A DNA stretch of 64,000 nt from JAICWP01 sp035278025 (GCA_035278025.1 DATEJK010000016.1:1-64000), one strand, 5' to 3'; positions 15,030 through 26,525 are shown, numbered from the stretch's first letter. The notes: generated by a model not told the origin, from the sequence alone. Numbers and translations are program-made.

Positions 15030-15713
15030 TCACATCACTCGAACTCGTTTTGCCTGCGGCCCAGGACTGCCTCGCCCGCGGCATATTCCATGCAGAAAAA
15101 TGTCGCCCATTTCCCGCGCCAGTTCGCCGGCGTCGGCGTCTACCCGTGGGTTGTGCCAGGTGTAAATCCAGTTCATCATGCCGAACAGGCTGAGCACGGC
15201 AATGCGACTGGAGAATTCTAACCCCTGCGCCCGCTTCAGCCCATCCACCAGCTCCAGGCAGATGCGGTAGTACTCCCGCTTGATGGCGGCGATTTCGGAG
15301 CCGTAGCCGTTCTTCAGCACGTCATCTTCATGGGAAAGCACTTTCACCGCCTTCTGGTTGGCCAGAAAATACTCCAGATGGTTCTGGATGAAGATGCGTA
15401 CCCGTTGCTCGGGATCATCTACCCCCTCCAGGCGCTCGCGCAGGCGCTCCAGGATAGTGCTGAAGGTGTACTTCTGGATCAGGTAGAGCAGCTTTTCCTT
15501 GGAATCGAAGTAGTAGTAGAGGCCGGCCAGAGACATGCGGCTGGCGCGCGACAAATCGCGCATGGACGCCCCTTCATATCCCTTCTCGCAGAAGACTTCC
15601 GTGGCGTGCTGCAGGATCTTGGCCAGGCGCCGGTCGAAACGCGTGCCCTGCCCGGCGGGAACCCGGGCCGGGTTGCGGCCGGAAAGCGAGCTGGAGCGAG
15701 TCGCGGAAGCCAT
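15030..15713 (-). CDS. TetR/AcrR family transcriptional regulator
   Basis: A 227-residue repressor-type protein. The N-terminal helix-turn-helix spans about 28-75 (AKILQHATEVFCEKGYEG, then MRDLSRASRMSLAGLYYYF), the classic TetR pattern. The C-terminal part should bind a small ligand, probably an acyl-CoA given the genes it precedes; that is inference. It is the first gene of the minus-strand cluster. A promoter and a perfect 10-base palindrome lie just upstream, suggesting autoregulation. The first 25 residues are a basic, Ser/Arg-rich extension, so a start further in is possible, but no other good start is seen. Confidence 0.9.
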   Translation of the reverse strand: MASATRSSSLSGRNPARVPAGQGTRFDRRLAKILQHATEVFCEKGYEGASMRDLSRASRMSLAGLYYYFDSKEKLLYLIQKYTFSTILERLRERLEGVDDPEQRVRIFIQNHLEYFLANQKAVKVLSHEDDVLKNGYGSEIAAIKREYYRICLELVDGLKRAQGLEFSSRIAVLSLFGMMNWIYTWHNPRVDADAGELAREMGDIFLHGICRGRGSPGPQAKRVRVM

Positions 15714-15747
15714 ACTGAGTTGAGCGCCCCCACCCCTGGAGGCTTAT

Positions 15748-15757
15748 CGAACGTTCG
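15748..15757. promoter_or_regulatory. Candidate TetR operator palindrome
   Basis: CGAACGTTCG is a perfect 10-base palindrome placed just downstream of the predicted -10 box of the tetR gene, where a bound repressor would block initiation. TetR-family operators are commonly short palindromes of this kind near their own promoter. Confidence 0.5.
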
Positions 15758-15761
15758 TTCT

Positions 15762-15790
15762 ATGATACTGAGGGTGTTCGCGAGACGCAA
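15762..15790 (-). promoter_or_regulatory. Predicted promoter of tetR and the aryl-CoA cluster
   Basis: On the minus strand TTGCGT (plus 15785-15790) and TATCAT (plus 15762-15767) are separated by exactly 17 bases. The -10 box matches five of six consensus positions; the -35 box matches three. The start site would fall on the palindrome at 15748-15757, about 35-45 bases before the tetR ATG. Confidence 0.5.
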
Positions 15791-16465
15791 GTTGCCTGTA
15801 AGCGCACGTTACCAATAGCGCCGGCGTCTCACCGGTTGTCCCGCGGGCGCCCCCCCCGCCCCTTGGGATGGCGGACGGCGGGCCGCAAATCATTGCGGGC
15901 GACCAGCACCGGAGCTCTTCTCCCCCGGCCCTGATCGCCCGCTCTTAGCTGGTTGGTTGTTTGTTGCCTGTTTATTCGCGATCGGCACCCTGCCGTCCCT
16001 GCAAGACCGTCACACATGCCTGGCCAGCCGAAGCCGCCTCCGGCCACCATGTCAGCAGTTCCAGCAATACCGTCGCGCCTCGCAGAATCACGCTCCCCAA
16101 CTCCGTCCGGCGGCCACCGGCCGTGTCACACCGGCCCGGTTTTGCTTCCGGCCCGTCCCCCGGTTCCCCTTCCGCCAGCCGCGAGGCGTCGTGACCCTGC
16201 TCTTGCATCACGCCCCGACTTTAGCGCCACCACCGGAACCCGTAAAGATTACGCCGGTGGCCGCGCCGGTTACGCGAGTCACCGTGAGGCGCTTGTCAGC
16301 GCTCGGTTCTTGGCTGTTTTCGCTGCTTCCGCCCTCCCCGCGCGAACCACCTGAGACAAGCGACTGACAACTGCACTTCGGGCATCTACAACTCGCGCTG
16401 CCCGAATCTAATCCCTTGCCCGAGAGAGCCATCCTTTTTCCGGCAAAATTCCCAGTGAGGTGAGT
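15791..16465. other. Divergent intergenic region without a supported gene
   Basis: About 670 bases between divergent tetR and the ferritin-like gene. Open frames exist (for example plus 15957-16367, TTG start), but they lack a ribosome site, are Pro/Arg-rich on a compositional basis and show no recognisable domain. The run of C at 15851-15858 and several GC palindromes are present. The promoter of the ferritin-like gene should lie near the 3' end, but none could be called. Confidence 0.5.
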
Positions 16466-17320
16466 ATGGCGCAATTCATCGAAGACGTTGAGCAGCTTCG
16501 CGAGCGTGCCCGCCGCGGTATCGAGGAAGGCCCGGTCACCGAATCCTATCGCGGAGATAAAGAGCAGACCATTGACATTCTGAACCAGGCGCTGGCCACC
16601 GAAATCGTTTGCGTCCTGCGCTACATGCACCATTACTTCATGGCCACAGGCGTGCACGGCAAGTCGGTTTCGGGCGAGTTTAAAGAGCATGCCGACGCCG
16701 AGCGCGAACACGCTGACGGCATCGCCGAACGCATTCAACAACTGGGCGGCAAGCCCGACTTCAATCCCCGCAATCTGCTGGAGCGTTCCGCCTCGCAATA
16801 TATTGAAGGTGAAACCCTGGCCGATATGATTCGCGAAGATCTGGTCGCCGAGCGCGTCGTCATCCAGGTTTACACGGAAATGATCCGCCATTTTGCCGAC
16901 AACGATCCCACTACCCGGGTGCTTATGGAAGGTATTCTCAAGGATGAGGAGGAGCACGCTACTGACTTAACCGACCTTCTTTACATCGTGGACCCGGCCA
17001 GCGGGCGCGCCGAGGGAGAGGACCCGGGCACCCACCCGCTCCACCTCCATCCTGCGGAAAAGCGCACTGGGAGGCGCGGGCGCTCCGACCAGCAACGATC
17101 CGATCAGAAGAAGGAGCAGTTCGCCGGGCGCGGCTCAGCCGTTCCGCCGGAACACGAGCCCGGCACTACCGGCCGGCCCGCGTCACGGCGTCCCCAGGCC
17201 ACCGCCCAAGCGGAAACTTCTGACCTGGAGGAAGCTCGTGATGTGGAGAAAGGCGCGCAGGCAGGCGGCAGCCGCTCCGTGCATGTCACCAAACCGAACC
17301 GCAAACGCCGTATCGCCTAG
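16466..17320 (+). CDS. Ferritin-like (bacterioferritin-type) protein with long charged C-terminal tail
   Basis: Residues 35-175 form a four-helix ferritin-like domain. Candidate di-iron ligands are E46, E79 with H82 (AEREH), E129 and E161 with H164 (DEEEH), the E, ExxH, E, ExxH order of bacterioferritins and related proteins. Such proteins oxidise and store iron or detoxify peroxide. Residues about 177-284 are a low-complexity tail rich in Arg, Glu, Gly, Pro and Gln, ending in KPNRKRRIA. This is absent from standard bacterioferritins (about 160 residues) and might bind nucleic acid or a partner. Start ATG 16466 is used; GTG 16460 is an in-frame alternative. A strong terminator follows. Confidence 0.82.
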   Translation: MAQFIEDVEQLRERARRGIEEGPVTESYRGDKEQTIDILNQALATEIVCVLRYMHHYFMATGVHGKSVSGEFKEHADAEREHADGIAERIQQLGGKPDFNPRNLLERSASQYIEGETLADMIREDLVAERVVIQVYTEMIRHFADNDPTTRVLMEGILKDEEEHATDLTDLLYIVDPASGRAEGEDPGTHPLHLHPAEKRTGRRGRSDQQRSDQKKEQFAGRGSAVPPEHEPGTTGRPASRRPQATAQAETSDLEEARDVEKGAQAGGSRSVHVTKPNRKRRIA

Positions 17321-17329
17321 CTAACCGGG

Positions 17330-17354
17330 GGGCGGGGCCCTGCCCCGCCCTTTT
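17330..17354 (+). terminator. Rho-independent terminator after the ferritin-like gene
   Basis: GGGCGGGGC (17330-17338), loop CCT, GCCCCGCCC (17342-17350) and TTTT give a perfect 9-base GC stem ten bases after the stop codon. Confidence 0.9.
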
Positions 17355-17392
17355 CGGCTGGCGAATCCTTGAATCCTGCGACCCTTTGAAGC

Positions 17393-18445
17393 CTAGTTCT
17401 TAATCCCCGCCATCAGCCGCTCCGCTTCCGCTTTCTGCTCGGCATTGAGCGACAGAAGCGGCAGGCGCACGGGCCCGCCGAAGTAGCCGTTCAGGTCCAT
17501 GGCATACTTCACGCCCGCAACGCCCAAGTCGGCAACTACCCGTTGGGCGGCCTCGCTGATGCGCTGCTGCTTCTCCTTAGCGAGGGCATGGTCGCCTTCC
17601 TTAAAGGCCGCGTAAATCTCAAAGCACGCCGTCGGCGCCGGACAAGCAAACGCCAGAATCGCGCCCACCGCCCCTAGTTGTAGCGAGGGCTCTAGCTGGT
17701 GCGCCGAACCCACCGTCACCTGGAATCCCACTTCCTTGGTCCGAGTCTTGAACTTGGGCGGGGCCTGCACCGCGGTTGCCGCCGTCCCTGCCAGCGCTCC
17801 TACGGGGACCACATCGCCATTGGCGAAAACCGGCTCCATCGCCAGCATGCGTCCGGTAACCGCCGCGAATACCTCCGTAACCGTAACGCTGCGCTTCACC
17901 TGGCGTGTGCCCTCTACCATCTGGCGGATCTTTTCCAGGTTGCCGCTCGATTCCTTAATGCCAATGATATTGGGATGCCCGGCCAGTTCCATTACCACTT
18001 CCGCTGGAATGTCATAACCGGTAGCCCCGGGAAAGTTGTAGATCATGACAGGCAAGGGCGAGCGGTCAGCTACGGTGCGGTAGAACGTAGCCATGTTGAG
18101 TGGATGCATCTGCGCCTTGAAGTAGTGCGGAGTGCGCACCATAGCCACATCGTAGCCCAGGCTGGCCGCATATTCCGTGAGCCGCAGGGTCTCAATGGCG
18201 GATTCGATGCCCGTCCCGGCAATCAGCACCTTGTGCGGCGCCGCCGCCTCCCGCGACGCCTTGAATACGTCGCGGCGTTCCTGGTCGGAAAGCATGATGG
18301 CCTCTCCGGTCGAGCCTTGCACCACAATGCCGGCCACCGGCGTCTTCGAATATTGCGCCACATTGGATTCCAGCTTTTTGTAGTACACGCTGCCGTCAGA
18401 ATAGAACGGCGTGGTAATCGGCGGGAAAATACCGTGCAGGAGCAT
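17393..18445 (-). CDS. Dihydrodipicolinate synthase family (DapA-like) aldolase
   Basis: A 350-residue class I aldolase of the DHDPS/N-acetylneuraminate lyase family. The GSTGEA loop is at 44-49, Y136 lies in IYNFPG and the Schiff-base lysine K164 in IGIKESSG. Usual members have about 290-300 residues. The surplus is an insertion of roughly 50 residues near 185-240, after the active-site strand. The catalytic residues suggest cleavage or condensation of pyruvate or a related 2-oxo acid. True DapA is not assured, because no lysine-pathway neighbour is present. It may be a 4-hydroxy-2-oxoglutarate aldolase or a sugar-acid enzyme. ATG 18445 starts the canonical HGIFPPITTPF. Confidence 0.82.
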   Translation of the reverse strand: MLLHGIFPPITTPFYSDGSVYYKKLESNVAQYSKTPVAGIVVQGSTGEAIMLSDQERRDVFKASREAAAPHKVLIAGTGIESAIETLRLTEYAASLGYDVAMVRTPHYFKAQMHPLNMATFYRTVADRSPLPVMIYNFPGATGYDIPAEVVMELAGHPNIIGIKESSGNLEKIRQMVEGTRQVKRSVTVTEVFAAVTGRMLAMEPVFANGDVVPVGALAGTAATAVQAPPKFKTRTKEVGFQVTVGSAHQLEPSLQLGAVGAILAFACPAPTACFEIYAAFKEGDHALAKEKQQRISEAAQRVVADLGVAGVKYAMDLNGYFGGPVRLPLLSLNAEQKAEAERLMAGIKN

Positions 18446-18510
18446 GACGCTATTGTAGTTTTACGGGCAGAAAATGAAAACTGCCGGGGACCCTCAGGAT
18501 GCACTTCACA

Positions 18511-18655
18511 TTGTCATCCCGAGCGCCGACCGATCCCGTTTTGCGGGAGGGGGAGCGCGAGTCGAGGGACCTTGCGTTTCCAGTCGTACAAGCGGGTCCT
18601 TCGGCTGCGCAGAGCGATTCGCAAGCGAATCGTCCCACTGCGCTCAAGATGACAA
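18511..18655. repeat. TGTCATCCCGAGCG repeat, copy 2, closed by an inverted end
   Basis: TTGTCATC (18511-18518) is repeated in reverse complement as GATGACAA (18648-18655), bounding a 145-base element. It contains GCGCGAGTCGAGGGACCTTG (18556-18575), as in the other copies, and an inner palindrome GATTCGCAAGCGAATC (18615-18630). Confidence 0.85.
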
Positions 18656-18680
18656 GTGATAAATGGTTTTGAAGTGATTG

Positions 18681-18715
18681 CATCTCTCGGCGTTCTCGGG
18701 CGTCTCCGCGGTGAG
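18681..18715. repeat. CTCTCGGCGTTCTCGGGCGTCTC word array
   Basis: Degenerate words of the CTCNGCGTTCTC type followed by CGCGGTGAG touch the end of carB (18717). A related reverse word, CCGCGGAGAACGCTGAG, occurs at 14936-14952, in the spacer before the BoxC-like gene. Confidence 0.55.
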
Positions 18716-18716
18716 A

Positions 18717-22037
<3,321 letters not shown>

Positions 22038-22042
22038 GAAAC

Positions 22043-22095
22043 CAGTTCTCAGTTCTCGGTTCTCGGTTTCCGGCTCTCAGTTTCCAGCTCTCAGT
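22043..22095. repeat. GTTCTCAGTTCTCGGTTTCC word array
   Basis: Six degenerate CAGTTCTC/CGGTTCTC/CAGCTCTC words in direct orientation lie immediately upstream of carB in the carA-carB spacer. They look like a decayed tandem repeat. Confidence 0.6.
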
Positions 22096-22120
22096 CGCTT
22101 GCATCTGCATCCCCTCACCA

Positions 22121-22186
22121 TTGTCATCCTGAGCGAGCGCGAGCCAAGCTTGCGAGGTAAGCGCGAGCCGAAGGACCTTGCGTTTA
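22121..22186. repeat. TGTCATCCTGAGCGAG repeat, copy 3
   Basis: TTGTCATCCTGAGCGAGCGC (22121-22140) leads to GCGCGAGCCGAAGGACCTTG and CGTTTAC (22161-22187). It is the third copy of the family seen at 10085 and 18511 and lies in the carA-carB spacer. Confidence 0.85.
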
Positions 22187-22236
22187 CATTCGAAAACCCT
22201 GAACCTCAAACCAACTCGCTATGTCCAAACTCCCTC

Positions 22237-23376
22237 CTACTCACTCTCGCCTTTCCATTCCTCCATCATCTTCACAAAATCTTTGAACAGATAGTGGCTA
22301 TCGTGCGGTCCGGGCGAGGCTTCTGGATGATACTGCACGCTGAACAGCGGCAGGCTGCGGTGCCGCAAGCCCTCCAGCGTGTTGTCGTTCAAATCCATGT
22401 GCGTCAGCTCCACTTCGCTCTGCAGCAGCGAATCCGGATCCACGGCGAAGTTGTGGTTGTGCGCTGTAATCTCCACCTTGCCGGATTTCAGCTGCTTCAC
22501 CGGATGGTTTCCGCCATGGTGCCCGAACTTGAGTTTGTACGTTTTGCCCCCCAGCGCCAGCCCGATCAGTTGGTGTCCCAGGCAGATGCCGAAGACGGGC
22601 ACGCGCCCCATCAGCCGCCGAATATTTTCCTGGGCGTAGCGGCAGGGCTCGGGGTCCCCCGGGCCGTTGGAGAGAAAGATGCCGTCCGGCTTCAGCGCCA
22701 GCACATCTTCTGAACTGGTTTCCGCCGGCAACACGGTCACGCGGCACCCTTCAGCTCGCAACTTACGTAGAATGTTGTGCTTAATGCCGTAATCATAAGC
22801 CACCACTTCAAAGCGCGGCGGCGCATCCTTAACCCCCACCACTTCGGTGGGCTCGTGGGAGCGCTCGCCCACGTCCCAGATGTAGCGCTGCTTGGTGCTG
22901 ACCACCTTGGCCAGGTCGGTGCCGTCCATCTTGGGAATGGCGCGTGCTTTGGCCACCAACTTTTCGGTATCGCTCTCCAACGATGAAATCACCCCCCGCA
23001 TGACCCCGTGGTCTCGCAGGTGGCGCACCAGGGCGCGGCTGTCAATATCGGAGATAACCGGAATCTTGAAGCGCTCCAGGTATTCCTCGGCCACTTCCTG
23101 CGAGCGCCAATTGGAGGCTACGCGCGAAAATTCGCGCACCACCAGGCCCTCGATGTAGGGCCGGTTCGCCTCAATATCCTCAGGATTGGTGCCGTAATTT
23201 CCGATTTCAGGGTTGGTGAGAACGACTATTTGCCCGGCGTAGGAGGGGTCGGTGAAAATTTCCTGGTAGCCGGTAATGGAGGTATTAAAAACGACTTCGC
23301 CGTAGCACTCGGCTTTCGCACCGTAACCTTTGCCCTGGAAGATGCGCCCATCTTCCAGCGCCAGGATGGTTTGCAT
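22237..23376 (-). CDS. carA: Carbamoyl-phosphate synthase small (glutaminase) subunit
   Basis: A complete 379-residue CarA that hydrolyses glutamine and channels ammonia to CarB. The CarA-specific N-terminal domain starts LEDGRIFQGKGYGA and contains VVFNTSITGYQEI. The class I amidotransferase domain shows the nucleophile motif VFGICLGHQLIG and the later His/Glu pair in QYHPEASPGP. ATG 23376 is the canonical start. It is the first gene of the carA-carB pair on the minus strand. Confidence 0.97.
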   Translation of the reverse strand: MQTILALEDGRIFQGKGYGAKAECYGEVVFNTSITGYQEIFTDPSYAGQIVVLTNPEIGNYGTNPEDIEANRPYIEGLVVREFSRVASNWRSQEVAEEYLERFKIPVISDIDSRALVRHLRDHGVMRGVISSLESDTEKLVAKARAIPKMDGTDLAKVVSTKQRYIWDVGERSHEPTEVVGVKDAPPRFEVVAYDYGIKHNILRKLRAEGCRVTVLPAETSSEDVLALKPDGIFLSNGPGDPEPCRYAQENIRRLMGRVPVFGICLGHQLIGLALGGKTYKLKFGHHGGNHPVKQLKSGKVEITAHNHNFAVDPDSLLQSEVELTHMDLNDNTLEGLRHRSLPLFSVQYHPEASPGPHDSHYLFKDFVKMMEEWKGESE

Positions 23377-23465
23377 TCTGTCTCCGGCGGGTGGATTTTA
23401 TCTATCTTATCAGCCCCAGGCGCGGTGCAAAAGAGAGCTGCCTGTGGATTTCCGCGTCTTTCCTG

Positions 23466-24062
23466 TTAGCGCACCGTCCCCATCTTGTCTATGGGCCAGT
23501 AGCCGAACACAGCTTTGCCGTAGATATAGCGTTCATCAACCGCTCCGAAATCCCGGCTATCGTCCGACATGGTGCGGTGGTCTCCCAGCAGGAAATAGTG
23601 CTCTGGCGGCACTACGATTTCCGGATAGGAACGCTGGTCGGCATACATGCTGGGGACGTAAGCCTCCCGCAGCCGCCTGCCGTTTACGTAGACCCGGCCG
23701 TCATCAATGCGCACGTGGTCCCCGGCCAGCCCGATCACGCGTTTGATGTAGCTCTTGGAGGGGTCGCGGGGATAACGAAAGACCACAATATCCCCCCGCT
23801 CAATGGGTTCCAGGTGGTAGACAAATTTGTTGATGAAAATGCGTTCCTGGTCATCCAACCCGGGCATCATGCTGGTGCCCTCCACCTTAACCGGCTGGTA
23901 GAGGAAAATAATGATAAAGGCGGAAATAGCCAGCGAAATCACCAAGTCCCGCACCCATGCGGAGAGCACGGGCAGTCCCCGGGACCGCTCCGGACCTGGC
24001 CCCGCCGGCCCCAGGTCGGTGGCAGCGGATGCGTTGTGCAGATTCTGGGACTGAGCTGGCAT
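23466..24062 (-). CDS. lepB: Signal peptidase I
   Basis: A 198-residue membrane peptidase that removes signal peptides from exported proteins. One membrane segment (about 38-57, LVISLAISAFIIIFLYQP) is followed by the catalytic S64 in EGTSMMPGL and the general base K107 in YIKRVIGLAGD. The C-terminal box GDHRTMSDDSRDFG is intact. ATG 24062 is preferred to TTG 24068 two codons upstream. A cytosolic, Pro/Gly-rich N-terminus of about 35 residues precedes the anchor. It is encoded 89 bases upstream of carA on the same strand. Confidence 0.95.
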   Translation of the reverse strand: MPAQSQNLHNASAATDLGPAGPGPERSRGLPVLSAWVRDLVISLAISAFIIIFLYQPVKVEGTSMMPGLDDQERIFINKFVYHLEPIERGDIVVFRYPRDPSKSYIKRVIGLAGDHVRIDDGRVYVNGRRLREAYVPSMYADQRSYPEIVVPPEHYFLLGDHRTMSDDSRDFGAVDERYIYGKAVFGYWPIDKMGTVR

Positions 24063-24203
24063 GAACAAATTTCTATTCTATTACGGATCGCCGGCAGAGA
24101 CCTGCACGGTTGCTTTTTCGTTTCCCGGGCAATGGGGTTTGCACCAAGGTGTGTTTTCCTCAGCTGAAAAACAAGGTAGAATGTGCCCCTTAAGGCGGTT
24201 GGC

Positions 24204-24668
24204 ATGCGCAAACAAGTTCTGCTGACGCTCTTCCTGGTGCTGGTGGCCCTCAGCCTTTCCGCGCAATGGAACTACCAGGAGTCAGAGGGTCAACCGGGCC
24301 GTGTTCCTGCTTACAATTTAACGGCGCCCAAAAAGGGCCAGAAACTGCCTCCTCTGCTGCCTAAAGAGGCTCTGCTGGGACCGGAATATCAATATCCGTT
24401 TCAGTCTCATGCCTATGAGTTGGCGGCTAAGATTCCCAACATCATCTACCAGCAGCCCTGCTACTGCTACTGCGACCGCATGGGCCACAAGAGCCTGCAC
24501 AGCTGTTACGAAGGCACCCATGCCGCGGAGTGCGGGGCCTGCCTGAAAGAGCTTTATTACAGCTACGCCATGCACAAGAAAGGTAAAACCGCCAGGCAGA
24601 TTCGCAAGGGCATAATCGCCGGAGAATGGAAACAAATGGACCTGCAAACTGCAGCTTCGATCAACTGA
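24204..24668 (+). CDS. Secreted CYCXC (PCYCGC-type) cysteine protein
   Basis: A 154-residue exported protein. Residues 1-20 are a signal peptide (MRKQVLLTLFLVLVALSLSA). The mature part carries PCYCYC (C86, C88, C90) followed by C101, C110 and C113 in a short Cys/His-rich block, the hallmark of the CYCXC/PCYCGC family of unknown function. These closely spaced cysteines suggest metal, probably copper, binding; this is inference. ATG 24204 is chosen because it begins the signal peptide and follows AAGGCGG; an in-frame GTG lies at 24183. It diverges from lepB. Confidence 0.8.
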   Translation: MRKQVLLTLFLVLVALSLSAQWNYQESEGQPGRVPAYNLTAPKKGQKLPPLLPKEALLGPEYQYPFQSHAYELAAKIPNIIYQQPCYCYCDRMGHKSLHSCYEGTHAAECGACLKELYYSYAMHKKGKTARQIRKGIIAGEWKQMDLQTAASIN

Positions 24669-24791
24669 AAATGACAGCCGGTGATGCCATTTCGCCAAGT
24701 TGACGAGCCTTGCGGTTGTGGGTAACCTGCTGCCATCGTTGATATTGTTTCTCCGTACCGGGAGGCGCCCCCCATCACACCTGGGCGCGCG

Positions 24792-25454
24792 ATGGTGGCC
24801 CCGATGAAGCGAAAAGCCGTGGAAGGAACCAAGGGAAGCCATAACCCGCAGAAAACAAAACCGGTTACTAGAAGTTCAGGACGAGTCTTGCATATGAATC
24901 ATGCTGCTCAGCCCAAGCGTCCTCTCAGCGATGATCCACACTTTGCCCAGGCGGTCCAGAATTACGAAGCTGGTCTGCGTGCACTGCAGGAACGTAAGTT
25001 CGAGAAGGCAAAGACTTTATTTCAAAAAGTGGTGGCTGGCGGCAGCCGCGAGCTGACGGATCGGGCGAGCGTGCACCTCAATACCTGCAATCAGCACCTG
25101 GACCGCGCCGCCAACACCAGTTTTAAAACCATCGAAGAGCACTACGATTACGCTATCTCATTGATGAACCTGGGCGATTTCATCGCGGCCCGCGAACATC
25201 TCGATAAGCTGGTGAAGCAGTCGCCACAGGCGGATTACGTCCATTATGGCTTGGCAGCCCTGGCCTGCTTGACGGCGCGCCATGAGGATTCGCTGCGCCA
25301 TTTAGGTGACGCTATCCGTCTGAATCCAAGCTTGCGCTATCAGGCTCGCAACGACTCTGATTTTCACAATCTCACCGAAGATCCCCGCTTTACTGAGTTG
25401 CTCTACCCCGAAACCGGCACCGAACCCTCCCCCACTGCATCCGAAAGGGACTAG
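24792..25454 (+). CDS. Tetratricopeptide-repeat protein
   Basis: A 220-residue helical-repeat protein. TPR-like units are visible from about residue 45: YEAGLRALQERKFEKAKTLF, then YDYAISLMNLGDFIAAREHL, then YGLAALACLTARHEDSLRHL. The first 35 residues are basic and poorly ordered; ATG 24894 (MNHAAQPK) is a plausible later start. No signal peptide or enzyme domain is seen. It lies 6 bases upstream of yvcK and is probably co-transcribed with it. The function is unknown beyond a scaffold role. Confidence 0.75.
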   Translation: MVAPMKRKAVEGTKGSHNPQKTKPVTRSSGRVLHMNHAAQPKRPLSDDPHFAQAVQNYEAGLRALQERKFEKAKTLFQKVVAGGSRELTDRASVHLNTCNQHLDRAANTSFKTIEEHYDYAISLMNLGDFIAAREHLDKLVKQSPQADYVHYGLAALACLTARHEDSLRHLGDAIRLNPSLRYQARNDSDFHNLTEDPRFTELLYPETGTEPSPTASERD

Positions 25455-25460
25455 GAGTTG

Positions 25461-26525
25461 ATGGAGTCAAAATCTTCACAATCTGCAGGTGGTTACCCAC
25501 CGGGGGGAAGTGGTTCGCGCCTCCTGCGGGTGGTCGCCATGGGCGGAGGCACCGGTCTTTCCACCCTGCTGAAGGGTTTGAAGCACCATGTGGCAGGAGC
25601 AGAGACCCCGAGGACGGAAGGCCTATGCCGGATAAGCGAACTGTGCGCGGTGGTAACAGTCACTGACGACGGCGGTTCCAGCGGCCGCTTGCGGAAGGAA
25701 TTCAATGTCCAACCTCCCGGCGACATACGTAACTGCATTGCCGCTCTGTCGGAGGACGAGGCGCTGCTCTCGCGCCTGTTTCAGCACCGGTTTCATGCCG
25801 GTGCTGGCCTGAACGGACACAGCTTCGGCAACTTGTTTCTAACCGCGCTTACTGCTATCACCGGCGATTTCGCCGAGGCCGTGAAGCAATCTTCCGAGAT
25901 TCTGGCCACCCGCGGGCACATTTATCCCTCCACCACCACCGACGTGCAATTGGAAGCGGTGATGGCCAACGGCACGCATGTGCCGGGCGAAACCAACATC
26001 ACCGCCAGCACAGAACGGATCGTGGAAATCCATCTTCGTCCGCCGGACGCGCAACCGCTGCCGCAAACCCTTAAGGCCATTTCTGAAGCCGACTTGATCA
26101 CCATCGGCCCCGGCTCGCTTTTTACCAGCCTTGTGCCCAACCTGCTGGTGCGCGGCATTCCTGAGGCGGTAGCCGCCTCGCGAGCGGTGAAGGTTTTTGT
26201 ATGCAATCTGATGACTGAGGCCAATGAGAGCCTGGGGTTGAGCGCCGCCGACCACATCCGGGTGCTGCACGAGCACGCGCACACCCGCATTGTGAACTAC
26301 GCTATGGTGAACCGCACGCCTGTACCTACCGCTCTGAAGGCGAAGTACGCCGCCGAAGGTGGCAACCAGATTGAAGTGGATGTGGCGACCATAGAAAAGC
26401 TGGGCGTAAAGGTGATCCTTGGCGACTACCTCGAAACCGCGGAGGGAGTGGCCCGTCATGCCACCGACCGCGTGGCGCGGGATCTTCTAGGATTGGCGTC
26501 ACAGGCCGCCGCCGCAGGGCGTTAA
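25461..26525 (+). CDS. yvcK: YvcK/CofD-like gluconeogenesis factor
   Basis: A 354-residue protein of the CofD/YvcK family. The nucleotide-binding start VVAMGGGTGLSTLLKGLK is near residue 24, and LCAVVTVTDDGGSSGRLRKE follows near 55. The C-terminal CNLMTEANES and the internal TIGPGSLFTSLVPNLL are typical. YvcK proteins bind UDP-sugars and influence cell-wall and carbon metabolism; they do not make F420 as CofD does. ATG 25461 follows TAGGAG; an in-frame TTG (25458) directly precedes it. glmU, the maker of UDP-GlcNAc, lies 153 bases downstream, which fits a shared UDP-sugar theme. Confidence 0.9.
   Translation: MESKSSQSAGGYPPGGSGSRLLRVVAMGGGTGLSTLLKGLKHHVAGAETPRTEGLCRISELCAVVTVTDDGGSSGRLRKEFNVQPPGDIRNCIAALSEDEALLSRLFQHRFHAGAGLNGHSFGNLFLTALTAITGDFAEAVKQSSEILATRGHIYPSTTTDVQLEAVMANGTHVPGETNITASTERIVEIHLRPPDAQPLPQTLKAISEADLITIGPGSLFTSLVPNLLVRGIPEAVAASRAVKVFVCNLMTEANESLGLSAADHIRVLHEHAHTRIVNYAMVNRTPVPTALKAKYAAEGGNQIEVDVATIEKLGVKVILGDYLETAEGVARHATDRVARDLLGLASQAAAAGR

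Noticed and set aside
15957..16367. A 136-codon frame in the tetR-ferritin spacer
   Set aside because: TTG start, no ribosome site, Pro/Arg-rich composition and no known domain. Overlapping frames of similar length exist on the same strand.
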